NCBI GenBank assembly: GCA_030038475.1
Contig: JASHOU010000065.1
Location: 1-51,461 of the forward strand
DNA from: Terriglobales bacterium
GTDB taxonomy: Bacteria; Acidobacteriota; Terriglobia; Terriglobales; Acidobacteriaceae
Reading direction: 5' to 3'
DNA length: 51,461 nt
A program made the position numbers and the translations under genes. The notes below the pieces were generated by a model. The model saw nothing but the letters and a program-made list of their open reading frames with translations, was not told where the DNA came from and ran no database searches. Positions 1-7,643 of the stretch are shown in pieces. How positions within the stretch are numbered: the stretch's first letter is position 1; each line of letters begins with the position of its first letter.

Positions 1-13
1 CTGATTTGTTTCT

Positions 14-58
14 CAGCCGGCGTTCCTCAGCCGGCGTCTTCAGCCGGCGTCTTCAGCC
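14..58. repeat. short tandem repeat, unit CAGCCGGCGT plus spacer
   Basis: The unit CAGCCGGCGT occurs at 14-23, 28-37 and 41-50, with a partial copy at 54-58, so the period is 13-14 bases. It sits directly before a terminator hairpin and is probably the 3' untranslated tail of a gene that ends left of the window. No coding role is visible. Confidence 0.7.
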
Positions 59-61
59 AAC

Positions 62-90
62 AGGGCGGGCCGTTTCGGTCCGCCCTTCTT
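62..90 (+). terminator. Rho-independent terminator of a gene left of the window
   Basis: A 10-bp stem (62-71 with 77-86, one G-T wobble) closes a five-base loop and is followed by TTCTTATT. It is nearly the same hairpin that ends both PstS-like genes at 2366 and 4555 (GGGCGGGCC, short loop, GGTCCGCCC). This hints that a related gene may lie just outside the window. Confidence 0.75.
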
Positions 91-369
91 ATTGTCCACG
101 TCTCCGCCGGGCATGAAACTCGACCCCACTCCGGCAATCCGCCTGACCGCATCGACCGCTGCCGCAATCGTTGAATTGGTTCCCTCCAGACAAAATAGTA
201 AAGCCGTTTAGAACCTACAGTCCTGCGATTCTCCGAAATTCCGTCCTGCGTTCTCCCGTATTGCTATTAGATAAATAGAGATGCTTATAAATTGTATATA
301 GTAGGTTATTTAGCTTTGCCTTGCGGGGCATTGCAAGCGGATTTTGCACATTATAAGTATCTCTATAAA
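91..369. other. AT-rich intergenic region before the first PstS-like gene
   Basis: No gene is visible. From about 241 the sequence becomes strikingly AT-rich compared with the GC-rich surroundings (many TATA, TTATAAATT and TAGATAAATA runs). A similar AT-rich stretch lies at about 2455-2575 before the second copy, so it is probably regulatory DNA kept with both genes rather than a chance composition shift. Confidence 0.6.
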
Positions 370-414
370 TTAACTAGATATTAACTTGACTCCGAACGGC
401 GGCTCCTTCATGCT
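370..414 (+). promoter_or_regulatory. promoter of PstS-like copy 1, with TTAACT direct repeat
   Basis: TTGACT (386-391), a 17-base spacer and CATGCT (409-414) match the position of the promoter of copy 2 (TTGACA, 18 bases, TATGCT), and both are followed by GCTGCG. Just upstream TTAACT occurs at 370 and 381, an 11-bp period like the Pho-type repeats elsewhere in the window. Copy 2 lacks the extra 11-base unit. Start site and regulator are inferred. Confidence 0.5.
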
Positions 415-494
415 GCGAACGTTCGCTCTCGCTCGCGCCGCCGCTCCGGGTTGCGCGGGACTTCCGATGGAAAACCTGGAAAGGAATAACTTAA
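415..494 (+). promoter_or_regulatory. conserved structured 5' leader, copy 1
   Basis: About 80 bases between promoter and start codon are strongly conserved with 2601-2683. Both can fold a first hairpin (copy 1 GCGAA/TTCGC near 415; copy 2 GCGGAG/CTCCGC) and a second GC-rich stem closed by CGCG/CGCG. The last part, TTCCGATGGAA and AAGGAATAACTTAAATG, is identical and holds the ribosome-binding site (AAGGA, 481-485). This could stabilise the mRNA or be a regulatory leader; it matches no riboswitch class I recognise. Confidence 0.45.
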
Positions 495-2321
495 ATGTCG
501 CGCATCCAATCGATCTTTATAGTGGCGCTGCTACTGACCGCGCTCGTCGCTCTCGGGCCCGCGGCCCAAGCAACCACGATTGAAGTAACCATTGCGGGAT
601 CCTCGTCGGTGTGGCAGTCGCTGGCGCTGGCCGCTTACAAGGAAGCGGGCTCTGGTGGTGGACACTGGACCAGCGCTTCCAACGTGATCAACCTCACCGA
701 TTCTCGCGTCACGCCGGTCAACGTCGATCCAGGCACGATCTGGATCGTGTGGAATTCCGGTGCCACAAAAGTGTGGTCCTATACCAAGGTCGACTCGGTG
801 GTCGGCGAACGCTGCTACTTTGCTCAGCCGCAGTGCAGCGTCAACGGCACCCTGGCAAATCTCTCGGGTAACGGCGCCAATCAAATCTCCCCCGCGCTGT
901 GGGGAGATGGCTCTTCGGACACAGCCTTGCCGTCCGGCGTCCAATCGATATTTACCTCGGGAACATCGGTCACGGTGGCAGCGTCTCTATTGCGTCCCGA
1001 AGACGCAGCTTTCGCGATCTGCCGCGCCAACTCTCAACTGGGCGCGGGCTCCTACGGTGGCGCGGCCAGCGACGGGCTTGACGGTCTTGGATACAACGCA
1101 AACTGGGCCGCTGGCGTCTGTCCGTCCTTTGGCAGCCCCACACCCGATTACGAGGGAACTCCCATCAAGAGTGGCTACCCGGGCAGCACCGGGCAGGCCA
1201 ACGTTCTCTCCTTCAACATCAAGGGTACGGACCCCATCAGCGGTACCAGCATTCCGGCGTATACCGTGGTGAACCTGGGAGCATCGCCTCTCACATTCAT
1301 ATTTGAGCGCAGCAACGGCCAGCTCGCTCAACTGGCCAATGCCACTCCGGCGCAATTGGCACAGGCGTTCTCTGGCGCCAACTGCGACGCCGACGCATTC
1401 GGGTTGTCACCGGCGGGCATCAACCTGTTCCAGAATGAGCCGATCGCCGGGACCTCGGTGCTTGCGGAAGGCACCGTGTTCCGCCGTGCTACGGTCTACA
1501 CAGGCACGGGTGGGGGCGCGGTTTTGGGCCCGAGCCTGGAAGCCAATGTGGGCAGCAATAATCCGCTGGCGGGCCAGCCGGGAACCTGCAACAGCAGCAA
1601 CGGCCTGGGCGCGCGCTATCGCGCCATCGGCGCCAGCGAAGAAGTAAAAGCGGTGCTGAACTCGGGCTCTAAATTCGGCGGTATTGACGGCATCGGTTAT
1701 GCCGTCTTCAGCTATGGAAACGTCAGCACGATCGCCAACAACGCCAGCTACGGTTACATCACGGTAAACGGGGTGGACCCGTTGTTTGCCAGCTACGGAC
1801 CGCAGGCCTCAACCGGTTCCGGTTACGATCCCGGACAGCCACCGAACGCCGCGAATCCAACCGCTCCCGCCGGCACCATTCCTGGCGCCGCCGACCTGCC
1901 CGCCTCGTGCAGCAATGCGTTCCCTTGCCCGGAAAGCGACATCTGGGCGGGTGGGCTCTCGTTCCCGAATCTCCGCAACGGCACTTACCCGCTGTGGGCG
2001 GTTCTCAACCTGGTGAGCAATGGAACTCCGCTGACTGCCGCCAAAAACCTGGCCAAAATCGCGCAGGAGTTCGTCGTCAGTTCCGTTCCCGACTTCGTTC
2101 CCTTCGCGAAAACGACTGCGGGCGGAGTCAGCGATCCCGGTCTGCTTCTGGTGGATTCGCACTACCAGCAATACGACGGAGCCGGCAACCTGATCGGCGC
2201 CGCTCCTGTGAACAGTGGAACCAGCGAAGCGGGCGGCGATGTCGGCGGCACCGTGCTCTCGTCAACCTCAAAAGTCACACAGCAGGTTCAGGGTGTTCAG
2301 GGTCTACAGGTTAGACCCTAA
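495..2321 (+). CDS. secreted PstS-like substrate-binding-domain protein, copy 1
   Basis: 608-residue exported protein. Residues 1-26 are a typical signal peptide ending in QA before TTIEVTIAGSSSV. That AGSSSV start, the GGIDGIGYAVFSYGN and YITVNGVDP segments and the late YPLWAVLNLV...KNLAKIAQEFV stretch resemble the PBP-like fold of PstS phosphate-binding proteins, but the chain is nearly twice PstS length with Gly/Ser/Asn-rich inserts. Ligand binding is therefore an inference; a surface or extracellular phosphate-capture role would fit the Pho genes nearby. No transporter permease or ATPase adjoins it. The start at 495 follows AAGGAATAACTTAA and the identical start of copy 2. It is a tandem duplicate of the gene at 2684. 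Confidence 0.8.
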   Translation: MSRIQSIFIVALLLTALVALGPAAQATTIEVTIAGSSSVWQSLALAAYKEAGSGGGHWTSASNVINLTDSRVTPVNVDPGTIWIVWNSGATKVWSYTKVDSVVGERCYFAQPQCSVNGTLANLSGNGANQISPALWGDGSSDTALPSGVQSIFTSGTSVTVAASLLRPEDAAFAICRANSQLGAGSYGGAASDGLDGLGYNANWAAGVCPSFGSPTPDYEGTPIKSGYPGSTGQANVLSFNIKGTDPISGTSIPAYTVVNLGASPLTFIFERSNGQLAQLANATPAQLAQAFSGANCDADAFGLSPAGINLFQNEPIAGTSVLAEGTVFRRATVYTGTGGGAVLGPSLEANVGSNNPLAGQPGTCNSSNGLGARYRAIGASEEVKAVLNSGSKFGGIDGIGYAVFSYGNVSTIANNASYGYITVNGVDPLFASYGPQASTGSGYDPGQPPNAANPTAPAGTIPGAADLPASCSNAFPCPESDIWAGGLSFPNLRNGTYPLWAVLNLVSNGTPLTAAKNLAKIAQEFVVSSVPDFVPFAKTTAGGVSDPGLLLVDSHYQQYDGAGNLIGAAPVNSGTSEAGGDVGGTVLSSTSKVTQQVQGVQGLQVRP

Positions 2322-2365
2322 ACTGGACGATGTTGTTTTTCACCGAACGTTTGAACAAATTAAAG

Positions 2366-2396
2366 AGGGCGGGCCAATTCTCGGTCCGCCCTTGTT
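2366..2396 (+). terminator. Rho-independent terminator of PstS-like copy 1
   Basis: Stem 2366-2375 (AGGGCGGGCC) pairs with 2383-2392 around a 7-base loop and is followed by a T-rich tail. The whole 3' end from the last codons through this hairpin is identical to copy 2. Confidence 0.85.
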
Positions 2397-2570
2397 GTTG
2401 TGCTGCACCCTTCCGCTACGGACCATTTCCACAACTCTGTCCAACATTGTCTTCAATTACTAGTACATAGATCGTTATTATCAATATTCGGATATGGCGT
2501 TATGGACATGGCCTTGCCGCTATATGCAAATAAGTTGCACTCAAATTAATAATTATCTCTATCTATTTAC
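2397..2570. other. AT-rich spacer between the two PstS-like genes
   Basis: No gene is visible. The stretch from about 2455 is AT-rich and shares ATCTCTAT and TTTACTTGAC blocks with the region before copy 1, but without one 11-base unit present there. Confidence 0.5.
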
Positions 2571-2600
2571 TTGACATATTAGCCGTATCTTTCTTATGCT
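2571..2600 (+). promoter_or_regulatory. sigma70-type promoter of PstS-like copy 2
   Basis: TTGACA at 2571-2576, an 18-base spacer, and TATGCT at 2595-2600. The same elements with a 17-base spacer occur at the same distance before copy 1, which supports the call. Confidence 0.6.
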
Positions 2601-2683
2601 GCGGAGGTTCGCTCTCCGCTCGCGCCGCCGGTTCGGCTGGCACGCGAGACTTCCGATGGAAAACCTGGAAAGGAATAACTTAA
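2601..2683 (+). promoter_or_regulatory. conserved structured 5' leader, copy 2
   Basis: Counterpart of 415-494. GCGGAG pairs with CTCCGC around a GTTCGCT loop; a second stem combines CGCG/CGCG with GCCG/CGGC. The bases that differ from copy 1 fall largely in stems that can still form, which suggests selection on structure. AAGGAATAACTTAA before the ATG is the ribosome-binding region. Confidence 0.45.
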
Positions 2684-4510
2684 ATGTCGCGCATCCAATC
2701 GATCTTTATAGTGGCGCTGCTGCTGACCGCGCTCGTCGCTCTCGGGCCCGCGGCCCAAGCAACCACGATTGAAGTAACTATTGCAGGAGCCTCGACGGTT
2801 TGGCAGTCACTAGCGCTGGCTGCTTATAAGGAAGCCGGTTCCGGTGGTGGACACTGGACCAGCGCTTCCAACGTCATCAACCTCACCGATTCTCGCGTTT
2901 CACCGGTGAACGTCGATCCAGGCACGATCTGGATTGTGTGGAACTCCACCGCCACAAAAGTCTGGTCGTTTACCAAAGTCGACTCAGTGGTCGGTGAACG
3001 CTGCTACTTTGCGCAACCGCAGTGCAGCGTCAACGCCACCCTGGCGAATCTGTCGGGTAACGGCGCCAATCAAATCTCCCCCGCGCTGTGGGGGGATGGC
3101 TCTTCGGACACGGCCTTGCCGTCTGGCGTCCAATCGATATTTACCACCGGAACATCGGTCACGGTAGCAGCCTCGGTGCTGCGTCCCGAAGACGCGCAGT
3201 TCGTTGTCTGCCGCGCCAACTCTCAACTGGGCGCGGGTTCCTACGGCGGCGCCGCCAGCGACGGCCTTGACGGCCTCGGTTACAACTCCAACTGGGCCGC
3301 TGGGGTTTGTCCGGCCTCCGGCAGCGCTGCAAGCGCCTATGTGGGAAGTCCGATCAAGAGTGGCTACCCCGGCAGCACCGGGCAGGCCAACGTTCTCTCC
3401 TTCAACATCAAGGGTACGGACCCCATCAGCGGCACAAAGATTCCTGCCTATACCGTGGTGAATCTGGGCGCCTCGCCTCTCATCTTCATATTTGAGCGCA
3501 GCAACGGCGAACTGGGTCAGTTGACCAATGCTAGTCCCACGCAATTGGCGCAGGTGTTCTCCGGGACCAACTGCGACGCCGATGCATTCGGGCTGGCCCC
3601 GGCGGGAATCAACGTGTTCCAGCAGGAACCGATCGCCGGAGTCGCGCAGCTAGGGGAAAACTCCGCGTTCCGGCGTCCAACGGTCTACACAGGGACGGGT
3701 GGGGGCGCTGTCCTCGGTCCCAGCCAGGAAGCCAATGTGGGCACCAATAATCCGTTGGCGGGACAACCGGGAACCTGCAACAGCAGCAACGGCCTGGGCG
3801 CGCGCTATCGCGCCATTGGCGCCAGTGAAGAGGTGAAGTCCGTACAGAACTCCGGATCGAAATTCGGCGGTATTGACGGCATCGGCTACGCCACCTTCAG
3901 CTATGGAAACGTCAGCACGATCGCGAATAGCGCTAACTATGGCTACATCACGGTGAACGGCGTGGATCCGATCTTTGCCAGCTACGGGCCGCAGGCCTCA
4001 ACCGGTTCCGGTTACGATCCCGGACAACCGCCCAACGCCGCGAATCCAACCGCTCCGGCCGGCACCTTGCCCGGCGCCGCCGACCTGCCCGCCTCGTGCA
4101 GCAATGCATTTCCCTGCCCGGAGAACGATATTTGGGCGGGTGGACTCTCGTTCCCGAACCTCCGCAACGGCACCTATCCGCTGTGGGCGGTTCTCAACCT
4201 GGTGGCCAACGGCACTCCCCTGACCGCCGCCAAAAACCTGGCCAAAATCGCGCAGGAGTTCGTCGTCAGTTCCGTTCCCGACTTCGTTCCCTTCGCGAAG
4301 ACGACTGCGGGCGGAGTCAGCGATCCGGGCCTGACGTTGGTCGACTCGCACTACCAGCAATATGACGGAGCTGGCAATCTAATCGGTGCAGCTCCTGTGA
4401 ACAGTGGAACCGACGAAGCGGGCGGCGATGTCGGCGGCACCGTGCTCTCGTCAACCTCGAAAGCCACACAGCAGGTGCAGGGTGTTCAGGGTCTACAGGT
4501 TAGACCCTAA
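2684..4510 (+). CDS. secreted PstS-like substrate-binding-domain protein, copy 2
   Basis: Also 608 residues and about 90% identical by eye to the protein at 495. The signal peptide is identical and the last ~150 residues nearly so; most differences cluster around residues 220-235 and 285-340. That patchwork (identical ends, divergent centre) suggests gene conversion or selection on a central surface. The first mature residues TTIEVTIAGASTV resemble the phosphate-loop region of PstS proteins, but function is inferred only from fold resemblance. It has its own promoter, leader and terminator, so the copies are separate transcription units. Confidence 0.8.
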   Translation: MSRIQSIFIVALLLTALVALGPAAQATTIEVTIAGASTVWQSLALAAYKEAGSGGGHWTSASNVINLTDSRVSPVNVDPGTIWIVWNSTATKVWSFTKVDSVVGERCYFAQPQCSVNATLANLSGNGANQISPALWGDGSSDTALPSGVQSIFTTGTSVTVAASVLRPEDAQFVVCRANSQLGAGSYGGAASDGLDGLGYNSNWAAGVCPASGSAASAYVGSPIKSGYPGSTGQANVLSFNIKGTDPISGTKIPAYTVVNLGASPLIFIFERSNGELGQLTNASPTQLAQVFSGTNCDADAFGLAPAGINVFQQEPIAGVAQLGENSAFRRPTVYTGTGGGAVLGPSQEANVGTNNPLAGQPGTCNSSNGLGARYRAIGASEEVKSVQNSGSKFGGIDGIGYATFSYGNVSTIANSANYGYITVNGVDPIFASYGPQASTGSGYDPGQPPNAANPTAPAGTLPGAADLPASCSNAFPCPENDIWAGGLSFPNLRNGTYPLWAVLNLVANGTPLTAAKNLAKIAQEFVVSSVPDFVPFAKTTAGGVSDPGLTLVDSHYQQYDGAGNLIGAAPVNSGTDEAGGDVGGTVLSSTSKATQQVQGVQGLQVRP

Positions 4511-4554
4511 ACTGGACGATGTTGTTTTTCACCGAACGTTTGAACAAATTAAAG

Positions 4555-4585
4555 AGGGCGGGCCAATTCTCGGTCCGCCCTTTGT
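4555..4585 (+). terminator. Rho-independent terminator of PstS-like copy 2
   Basis: AGGGCGGGCC (4555-4564) pairs with GGTCCGCCCT (4572-4581), followed by TTGTT. It is the same hairpin as at 2366. Confidence 0.85.
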
Positions 4586-4746
4586 TCCTGCGCCGGATTC
4601 ACCGACGATCCGGCCGCGATCCTTGAGCCCCAATGCCCCTTGAGCGATGTCACACAATATTAATGTTCACAGGATATTCTTTAACTGGAGGTCGCAGGTC
4701 CCCGTTTACGCCGCCGACCCCATATTCCAGATGTGAGAAAGTTACG

Positions 4747-5790
4747 ATGCTCAAAGTTCTATCCTTCGGATTTCTGCGCCGGCTTGCGCTCGGCATTTCC
4801 ATCTCGATCATCCTGCTGCTCGCTGCCCAAACCGGCGCCGCGCAGCTAGAGCACGCATCGCCGCCCATCGCTAATCCTGCCGACACTCGTTTTCGCGACG
4901 TGCAGGAGGACTGGACCTCGCCCGCATTGACCAGCAGCCATCTGGTGGCAGTTCATCCGCTTCGCGCTTTCGTCGACGATAAGTCCACCTACACAGTCGA
5001 ACTCTTGCAGGTGCAGTGGCGCTGGGGAGATCCGCTCGACCTTTATGTTATGCGGCCAAAGGGCGCAAAAAAACCTCCGGTCATCCTCTATCTTTACGGC
5101 TATCCCACCGACACCGATATCTTTCGCCGTGATGCCTACGAAGATCTGGTCACGAAGAATGGCGTTGCCGCGGTCGGCTTCGTTTCCGCCCTCACCGGAC
5201 ATCGCTATCATGACCGTCCGATGAAGGAATGGTTCTTGAGCGAATTACAGGAGTCGCTGGCAAAATCGGCGCATGACGTGCAGATGGTGCTCAATTATCT
5301 TGACTCGCGCGGCGATCTCGACATGAATCGTGTGGGCATGTTCACCCAAGGATCGGGAGCCAGCATCGCCATCCTCACTTCGGCCGTCGATCCCCGCATC
5401 AAGGTGCTGGAAGCCCTCGATCCATGGGGAGACTGGCCGACCTGGCTGGCAACCTCGCGTTTCGTGCCCGAGAACGAGCGTCCTGACTATGTAAAGCCGG
5501 ACTTCCTGAAAAAAGCCGCGGTGCTGGAGCCGCTCGATTGGCTGCCTAAAATTCAAGCGAAGAAATTTCGCCTGGACGATGAATTGTTCGATTCCGTCAC
5601 CCCAAAAACCGCCCAGGAAAAGCTGCGCGCAGCCGTTCCCGCCGGCTCTACGGTAGAACTCTATAAAAACATGCAAGAGTTCAGTGCGGCCTTCGCAGAG
5701 GGCAAGAACTTGCAATGGATTCAGCACGAGTTGCAGGCGCTGCCTGACACGGTGCAACCGAACACCACTGTTGCTCAACAGGCGAAATAG
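4747..5790 (+). CDS. secreted alpha/beta-hydrolase-like protein
   Basis: 347 residues from ATG 4747; the frame is open upstream to 4633, but only this start gives a proper signal peptide (LRRLALGISISIILLLAA, then QTGAAQ). Export to the periplasm or outside is predicted. The core looks like an alpha/beta hydrolase: a PPVILYLYGYPTD strand and oxyanion-type loop, a long mid region, then RVGMFTQGSGASIAIL where the nucleophile elbow belongs. The usual G-x-S-x-G reads T-Q-G-S-G, placing Gly where Ser is expected and Ser one residue later, so activity is uncertain. A late catalytic His is not obvious. Substrate is unknown. It stands alone between the PstS-like pair and the response regulator. Confidence 0.65.
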   Translation: MLKVLSFGFLRRLALGISISIILLLAAQTGAAQLEHASPPIANPADTRFRDVQEDWTSPALTSSHLVAVHPLRAFVDDKSTYTVELLQVQWRWGDPLDLYVMRPKGAKKPPVILYLYGYPTDTDIFRRDAYEDLVTKNGVAAVGFVSALTGHRYHDRPMKEWFLSELQESLAKSAHDVQMVLNYLDSRGDLDMNRVGMFTQGSGASIAILTSAVDPRIKVLEALDPWGDWPTWLATSRFVPENERPDYVKPDFLKKAAVLEPLDWLPKIQAKKFRLDDELFDSVTPKTAQEKLRAAVPAGSTVELYKNMQEFSAAFAEGKNLQWIQHELQALPDTVQPNTTVAQQAK

Positions 5791-5800
5791 CGTCCAGGAA

Positions 5801-5854
5801 TTAACCCTCCTTTAACACATCCGCAACACTCCTGAAACACATTGTCTCTAGTGT
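5801..5854 (+). promoter_or_regulatory. Pho-box-like operator/promoter of the response regulator
   Basis: Four hexamers lie at an exact 11-bp period: TTAACC (5801), TTAACA (5812), GCAACA (5823) and GAAACA (5834). Nine bases after the last comes TAGTGT (5849-5854) as a -10-like element; there is no -35. PhoB/PhoP-family regulators bind direct repeats of this spacing. The same layout precedes the porin (28724) and pstS (32283, minus strand), so the gene below probably regulates itself. Confidence 0.7.
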
Positions 5855-5927
5855 TTGTTGCGAGTGTCCCAGTCAAAAATCTCTTTCAGCGACGCTTTTT
5901 GAAAGCGCACGAGGCTGCCCGTCCCTC

Positions 5928-6653
5928 ATGGAATCTTTCGAGTCGGCAGACAAATCGCATTATTCCGATCTGATCTACGTTGTCGAAGACGATCCGGATG
6001 TTTCTCACCTGATCGAACACAATCTGCGCACCGCAGGCTATGACGTCTCCACATTTTATTCGGGCGCGCCCGTGGTTCCTACGGCCGCGCGACGGCAGCC
6101 TGCTCTGTTTCTTCTCGATATCATGTTGCCTGGAATCAGCGGCTTCGATCTCTGCCGCCAGATCCGGCAGCACGAACAACTTTCCAAGACGCCGGTCATT
6201 TTTCTTTCCGCCAAAACGCAGGAACCCGACCGCCTGCAAGCCTTCGACGTGGGCGGCGACGGATACATCACCAAGCCCTTCAGCCCGCGCGAGCTGATTG
6301 CGCGCATCCGCAACGTGCTCCGCGTGTTGCCGGAAACGCCCATGCACGAGACGATCGAACTGGGCGACCTGGAAATCGACATCGCTTCCATGACCGTGCG
6401 CGTCGGCGGCAAAGCGGTGCCGACTACGGTGCGCGAGTTTCGCCTGCTCGAGTACCTCGCGCGCCATCGCGGGCGTGTTTTTACTCGCGATCAGTTACTC
6501 GACGCCGTGTGGAAAGAAGGATCGTTTGTGACTCCGCGCTCGATCGATGTGTTCGTGCGCCGTCTGCGCGAGAAGATCGAACGCGACCCGCGCCATCCCC
6601 GCTATTTGAAGACCCTGCGCGGAATTGGGTACCGGTTCGAAGCGGGAAGGTAG
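5928..6653 (+). CDS. PhoB-like OmpR-family response regulator
   Basis: 241 residues. The receiver domain (about 15-130) has the acidic pocket Glu20-Asp21-Asp22, phospho-acceptor Asp64 in FLLDIMLPG, switch Ser94 and Lys116 in YITKPFSPRELIARI, a stretch very close to PhoB. The C-terminal winged helix (about 145-238) contains REFRLLEYLARHRGRVFTRDQLLDAVW and the recognition-helix motif RSIDVFVRRLREKI. It would bind DNA direct repeats as a phosphorylated dimer. No histidine kinase gene adjoins it, so its partner is elsewhere. The four-repeat operator upstream and matching ones at the porin and pstS genes make a phosphate-starvation role likely; this is inference from sites, not proof. No strong ribosome-binding site is visible. 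Confidence 0.85.
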   Translation: MESFESADKSHYSDLIYVVEDDPDVSHLIEHNLRTAGYDVSTFYSGAPVVPTAARRQPALFLLDIMLPGISGFDLCRQIRQHEQLSKTPVIFLSAKTQEPDRLQAFDVGGDGYITKPFSPRELIARIRNVLRVLPETPMHETIELGDLEIDIASMTVRVGGKAVPTTVREFRLLEYLARHRGRVFTRDQLLDAVWKEGSFVTPRSIDVFVRRLREKIERDPRHPRYLKTLRGIGYRFEAGR

Positions 6654-6737
6654 ATTCGGGCATCTGCGCCCGTTTGACCTGCCTTGTTGGAACAGTTCGC
6701 CGACACCACGTTTGGTGTGTTTGCGGAGCCCGAATCT
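6652..6737 (+). terminator. large inverted repeat after the response regulator
   Basis: AGATTCGGGC (6652-6661, overlapping the stop codon) pairs perfectly with GCCCGAATCT (6728-6737), enclosing a smaller hairpin ACACCA/TGGTGT at 6703-6718. It is followed by ATTTCTGT, a weak tail. It may terminate transcription or protect the mRNA 3' end. Confidence 0.4.
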
Positions 6738-6824
6738 ATTTCTGTCCTTCCACGCCAACCAAAAAACACTTTGCCTTCTGCGCCGATCCATGTAATGTAA
6801 TCCTCCCAACGGAGAAAATAATCC

Positions 6825-7478
6825 ATGTGCTTCTCAGCGACGGCGAACTTTGTGGGCAGCGGAGTTCTGGGCGCGGTTGGCGTCGTCACCTTGACGAAGG
6901 TGAAACACCGGCGCGAACTGCTTTTCGCGTCGCTGCCCGTGCTCTTTGCCATTCATCAGTTCATCGAGGGGTTCGTCTGGCTCGGCCTGGATGGGATCAT
7001 GTCGCCTGCGGTGACGCACGATATGGGAGCGGCGTTCATGCTCTATGCGCAGGGTCTGTTGCCATTTTTGCTGCCGCTCAGCGTGTTTCTGTTTGAGCGC
7101 ACCGCCAGGAGGCGCAGGCGCATGATGCCGTTCCTCGTTCTCGGCGGAGGCACTGCACTCTACATCTTGTGGGCGCTCACGGCTTTCCCTACCGAGGTGT
7201 ACGTACGAGGAAACAGTATCGTTTACATCAATCAAGCGACGAACAATCTGACGGTTGCGGTTCTCTACGTGATTGCAACTTGCGGCTCGCTGTTTTTCTC
7301 GGAGAACAAGATGATGATCATCTTCGGCGCGGCCAATCTGGTGATTCTTCTGATTGTCATGGTGGTCAGGCGATACGCATTTACCTCGCTGTGGTGCGCC
7401 TACGCGGCGGTCGCGAGCGTAATCATCCTCTGGTACTTCTGGCGAAGCATCGAGGAGCGGCCGTTCATATACGCCTAG
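6825..7478 (+). CDS. DUF6629-type integral membrane protein
   Basis: 217 residues starting MCFSATANFVGSGVLGAVG, the characteristic opening of the DUF6629 family. About seven hydrophobic segments follow (roughly 5-25, 33-55, 68-90, 100-120, 135-155, 163-180, 185-205), separated by short basic loops such as RTARRRRR, so this is an inner-membrane protein. The conserved IHQFIEGFVWLGL segment lies in the second helix region. The function of the family is not known to me and the neighbours give no pathway. The start is preceded by CGGAGAAAATAATCC, a moderate ribosome-binding site. Confidence 0.75.
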   Translation: MCFSATANFVGSGVLGAVGVVTLTKVKHRRELLFASLPVLFAIHQFIEGFVWLGLDGIMSPAVTHDMGAAFMLYAQGLLPFLLPLSVFLFERTARRRRRMMPFLVLGGGTALYILWALTAFPTEVYVRGNSIVYINQATNNLTVAVLYVIATCGSLFFSENKMMIIFGAANLVILLIVMVVRRYAFTSLWCAYAAVASVIILWYFWRSIEERPFIYA

Positions 7479-7643
7479 TTAAACCGACTTCGCGACATCT
7501 TCCCAAATTTTTCTCTGTTCCATGACCCTTTTGGCCCGCGGTTCCCGCATTCCTGTATGAGGACGAACGCGGGATTCGGCGACTTTTGGTTTCCGCAACA
7601 TTCTTCCAAAAAAATTTATTGCAGACTAACAAGGAGATTCCCT

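Noticed and set aside
4649-4682. Pho-type repeats before the secreted hydrolase
   Set aside because: GTCACA and TTAATG are 11 bp apart, but the next positions (AGGATA, CCTTGA) do not continue the series and no -10 is placed as in the three good sites.
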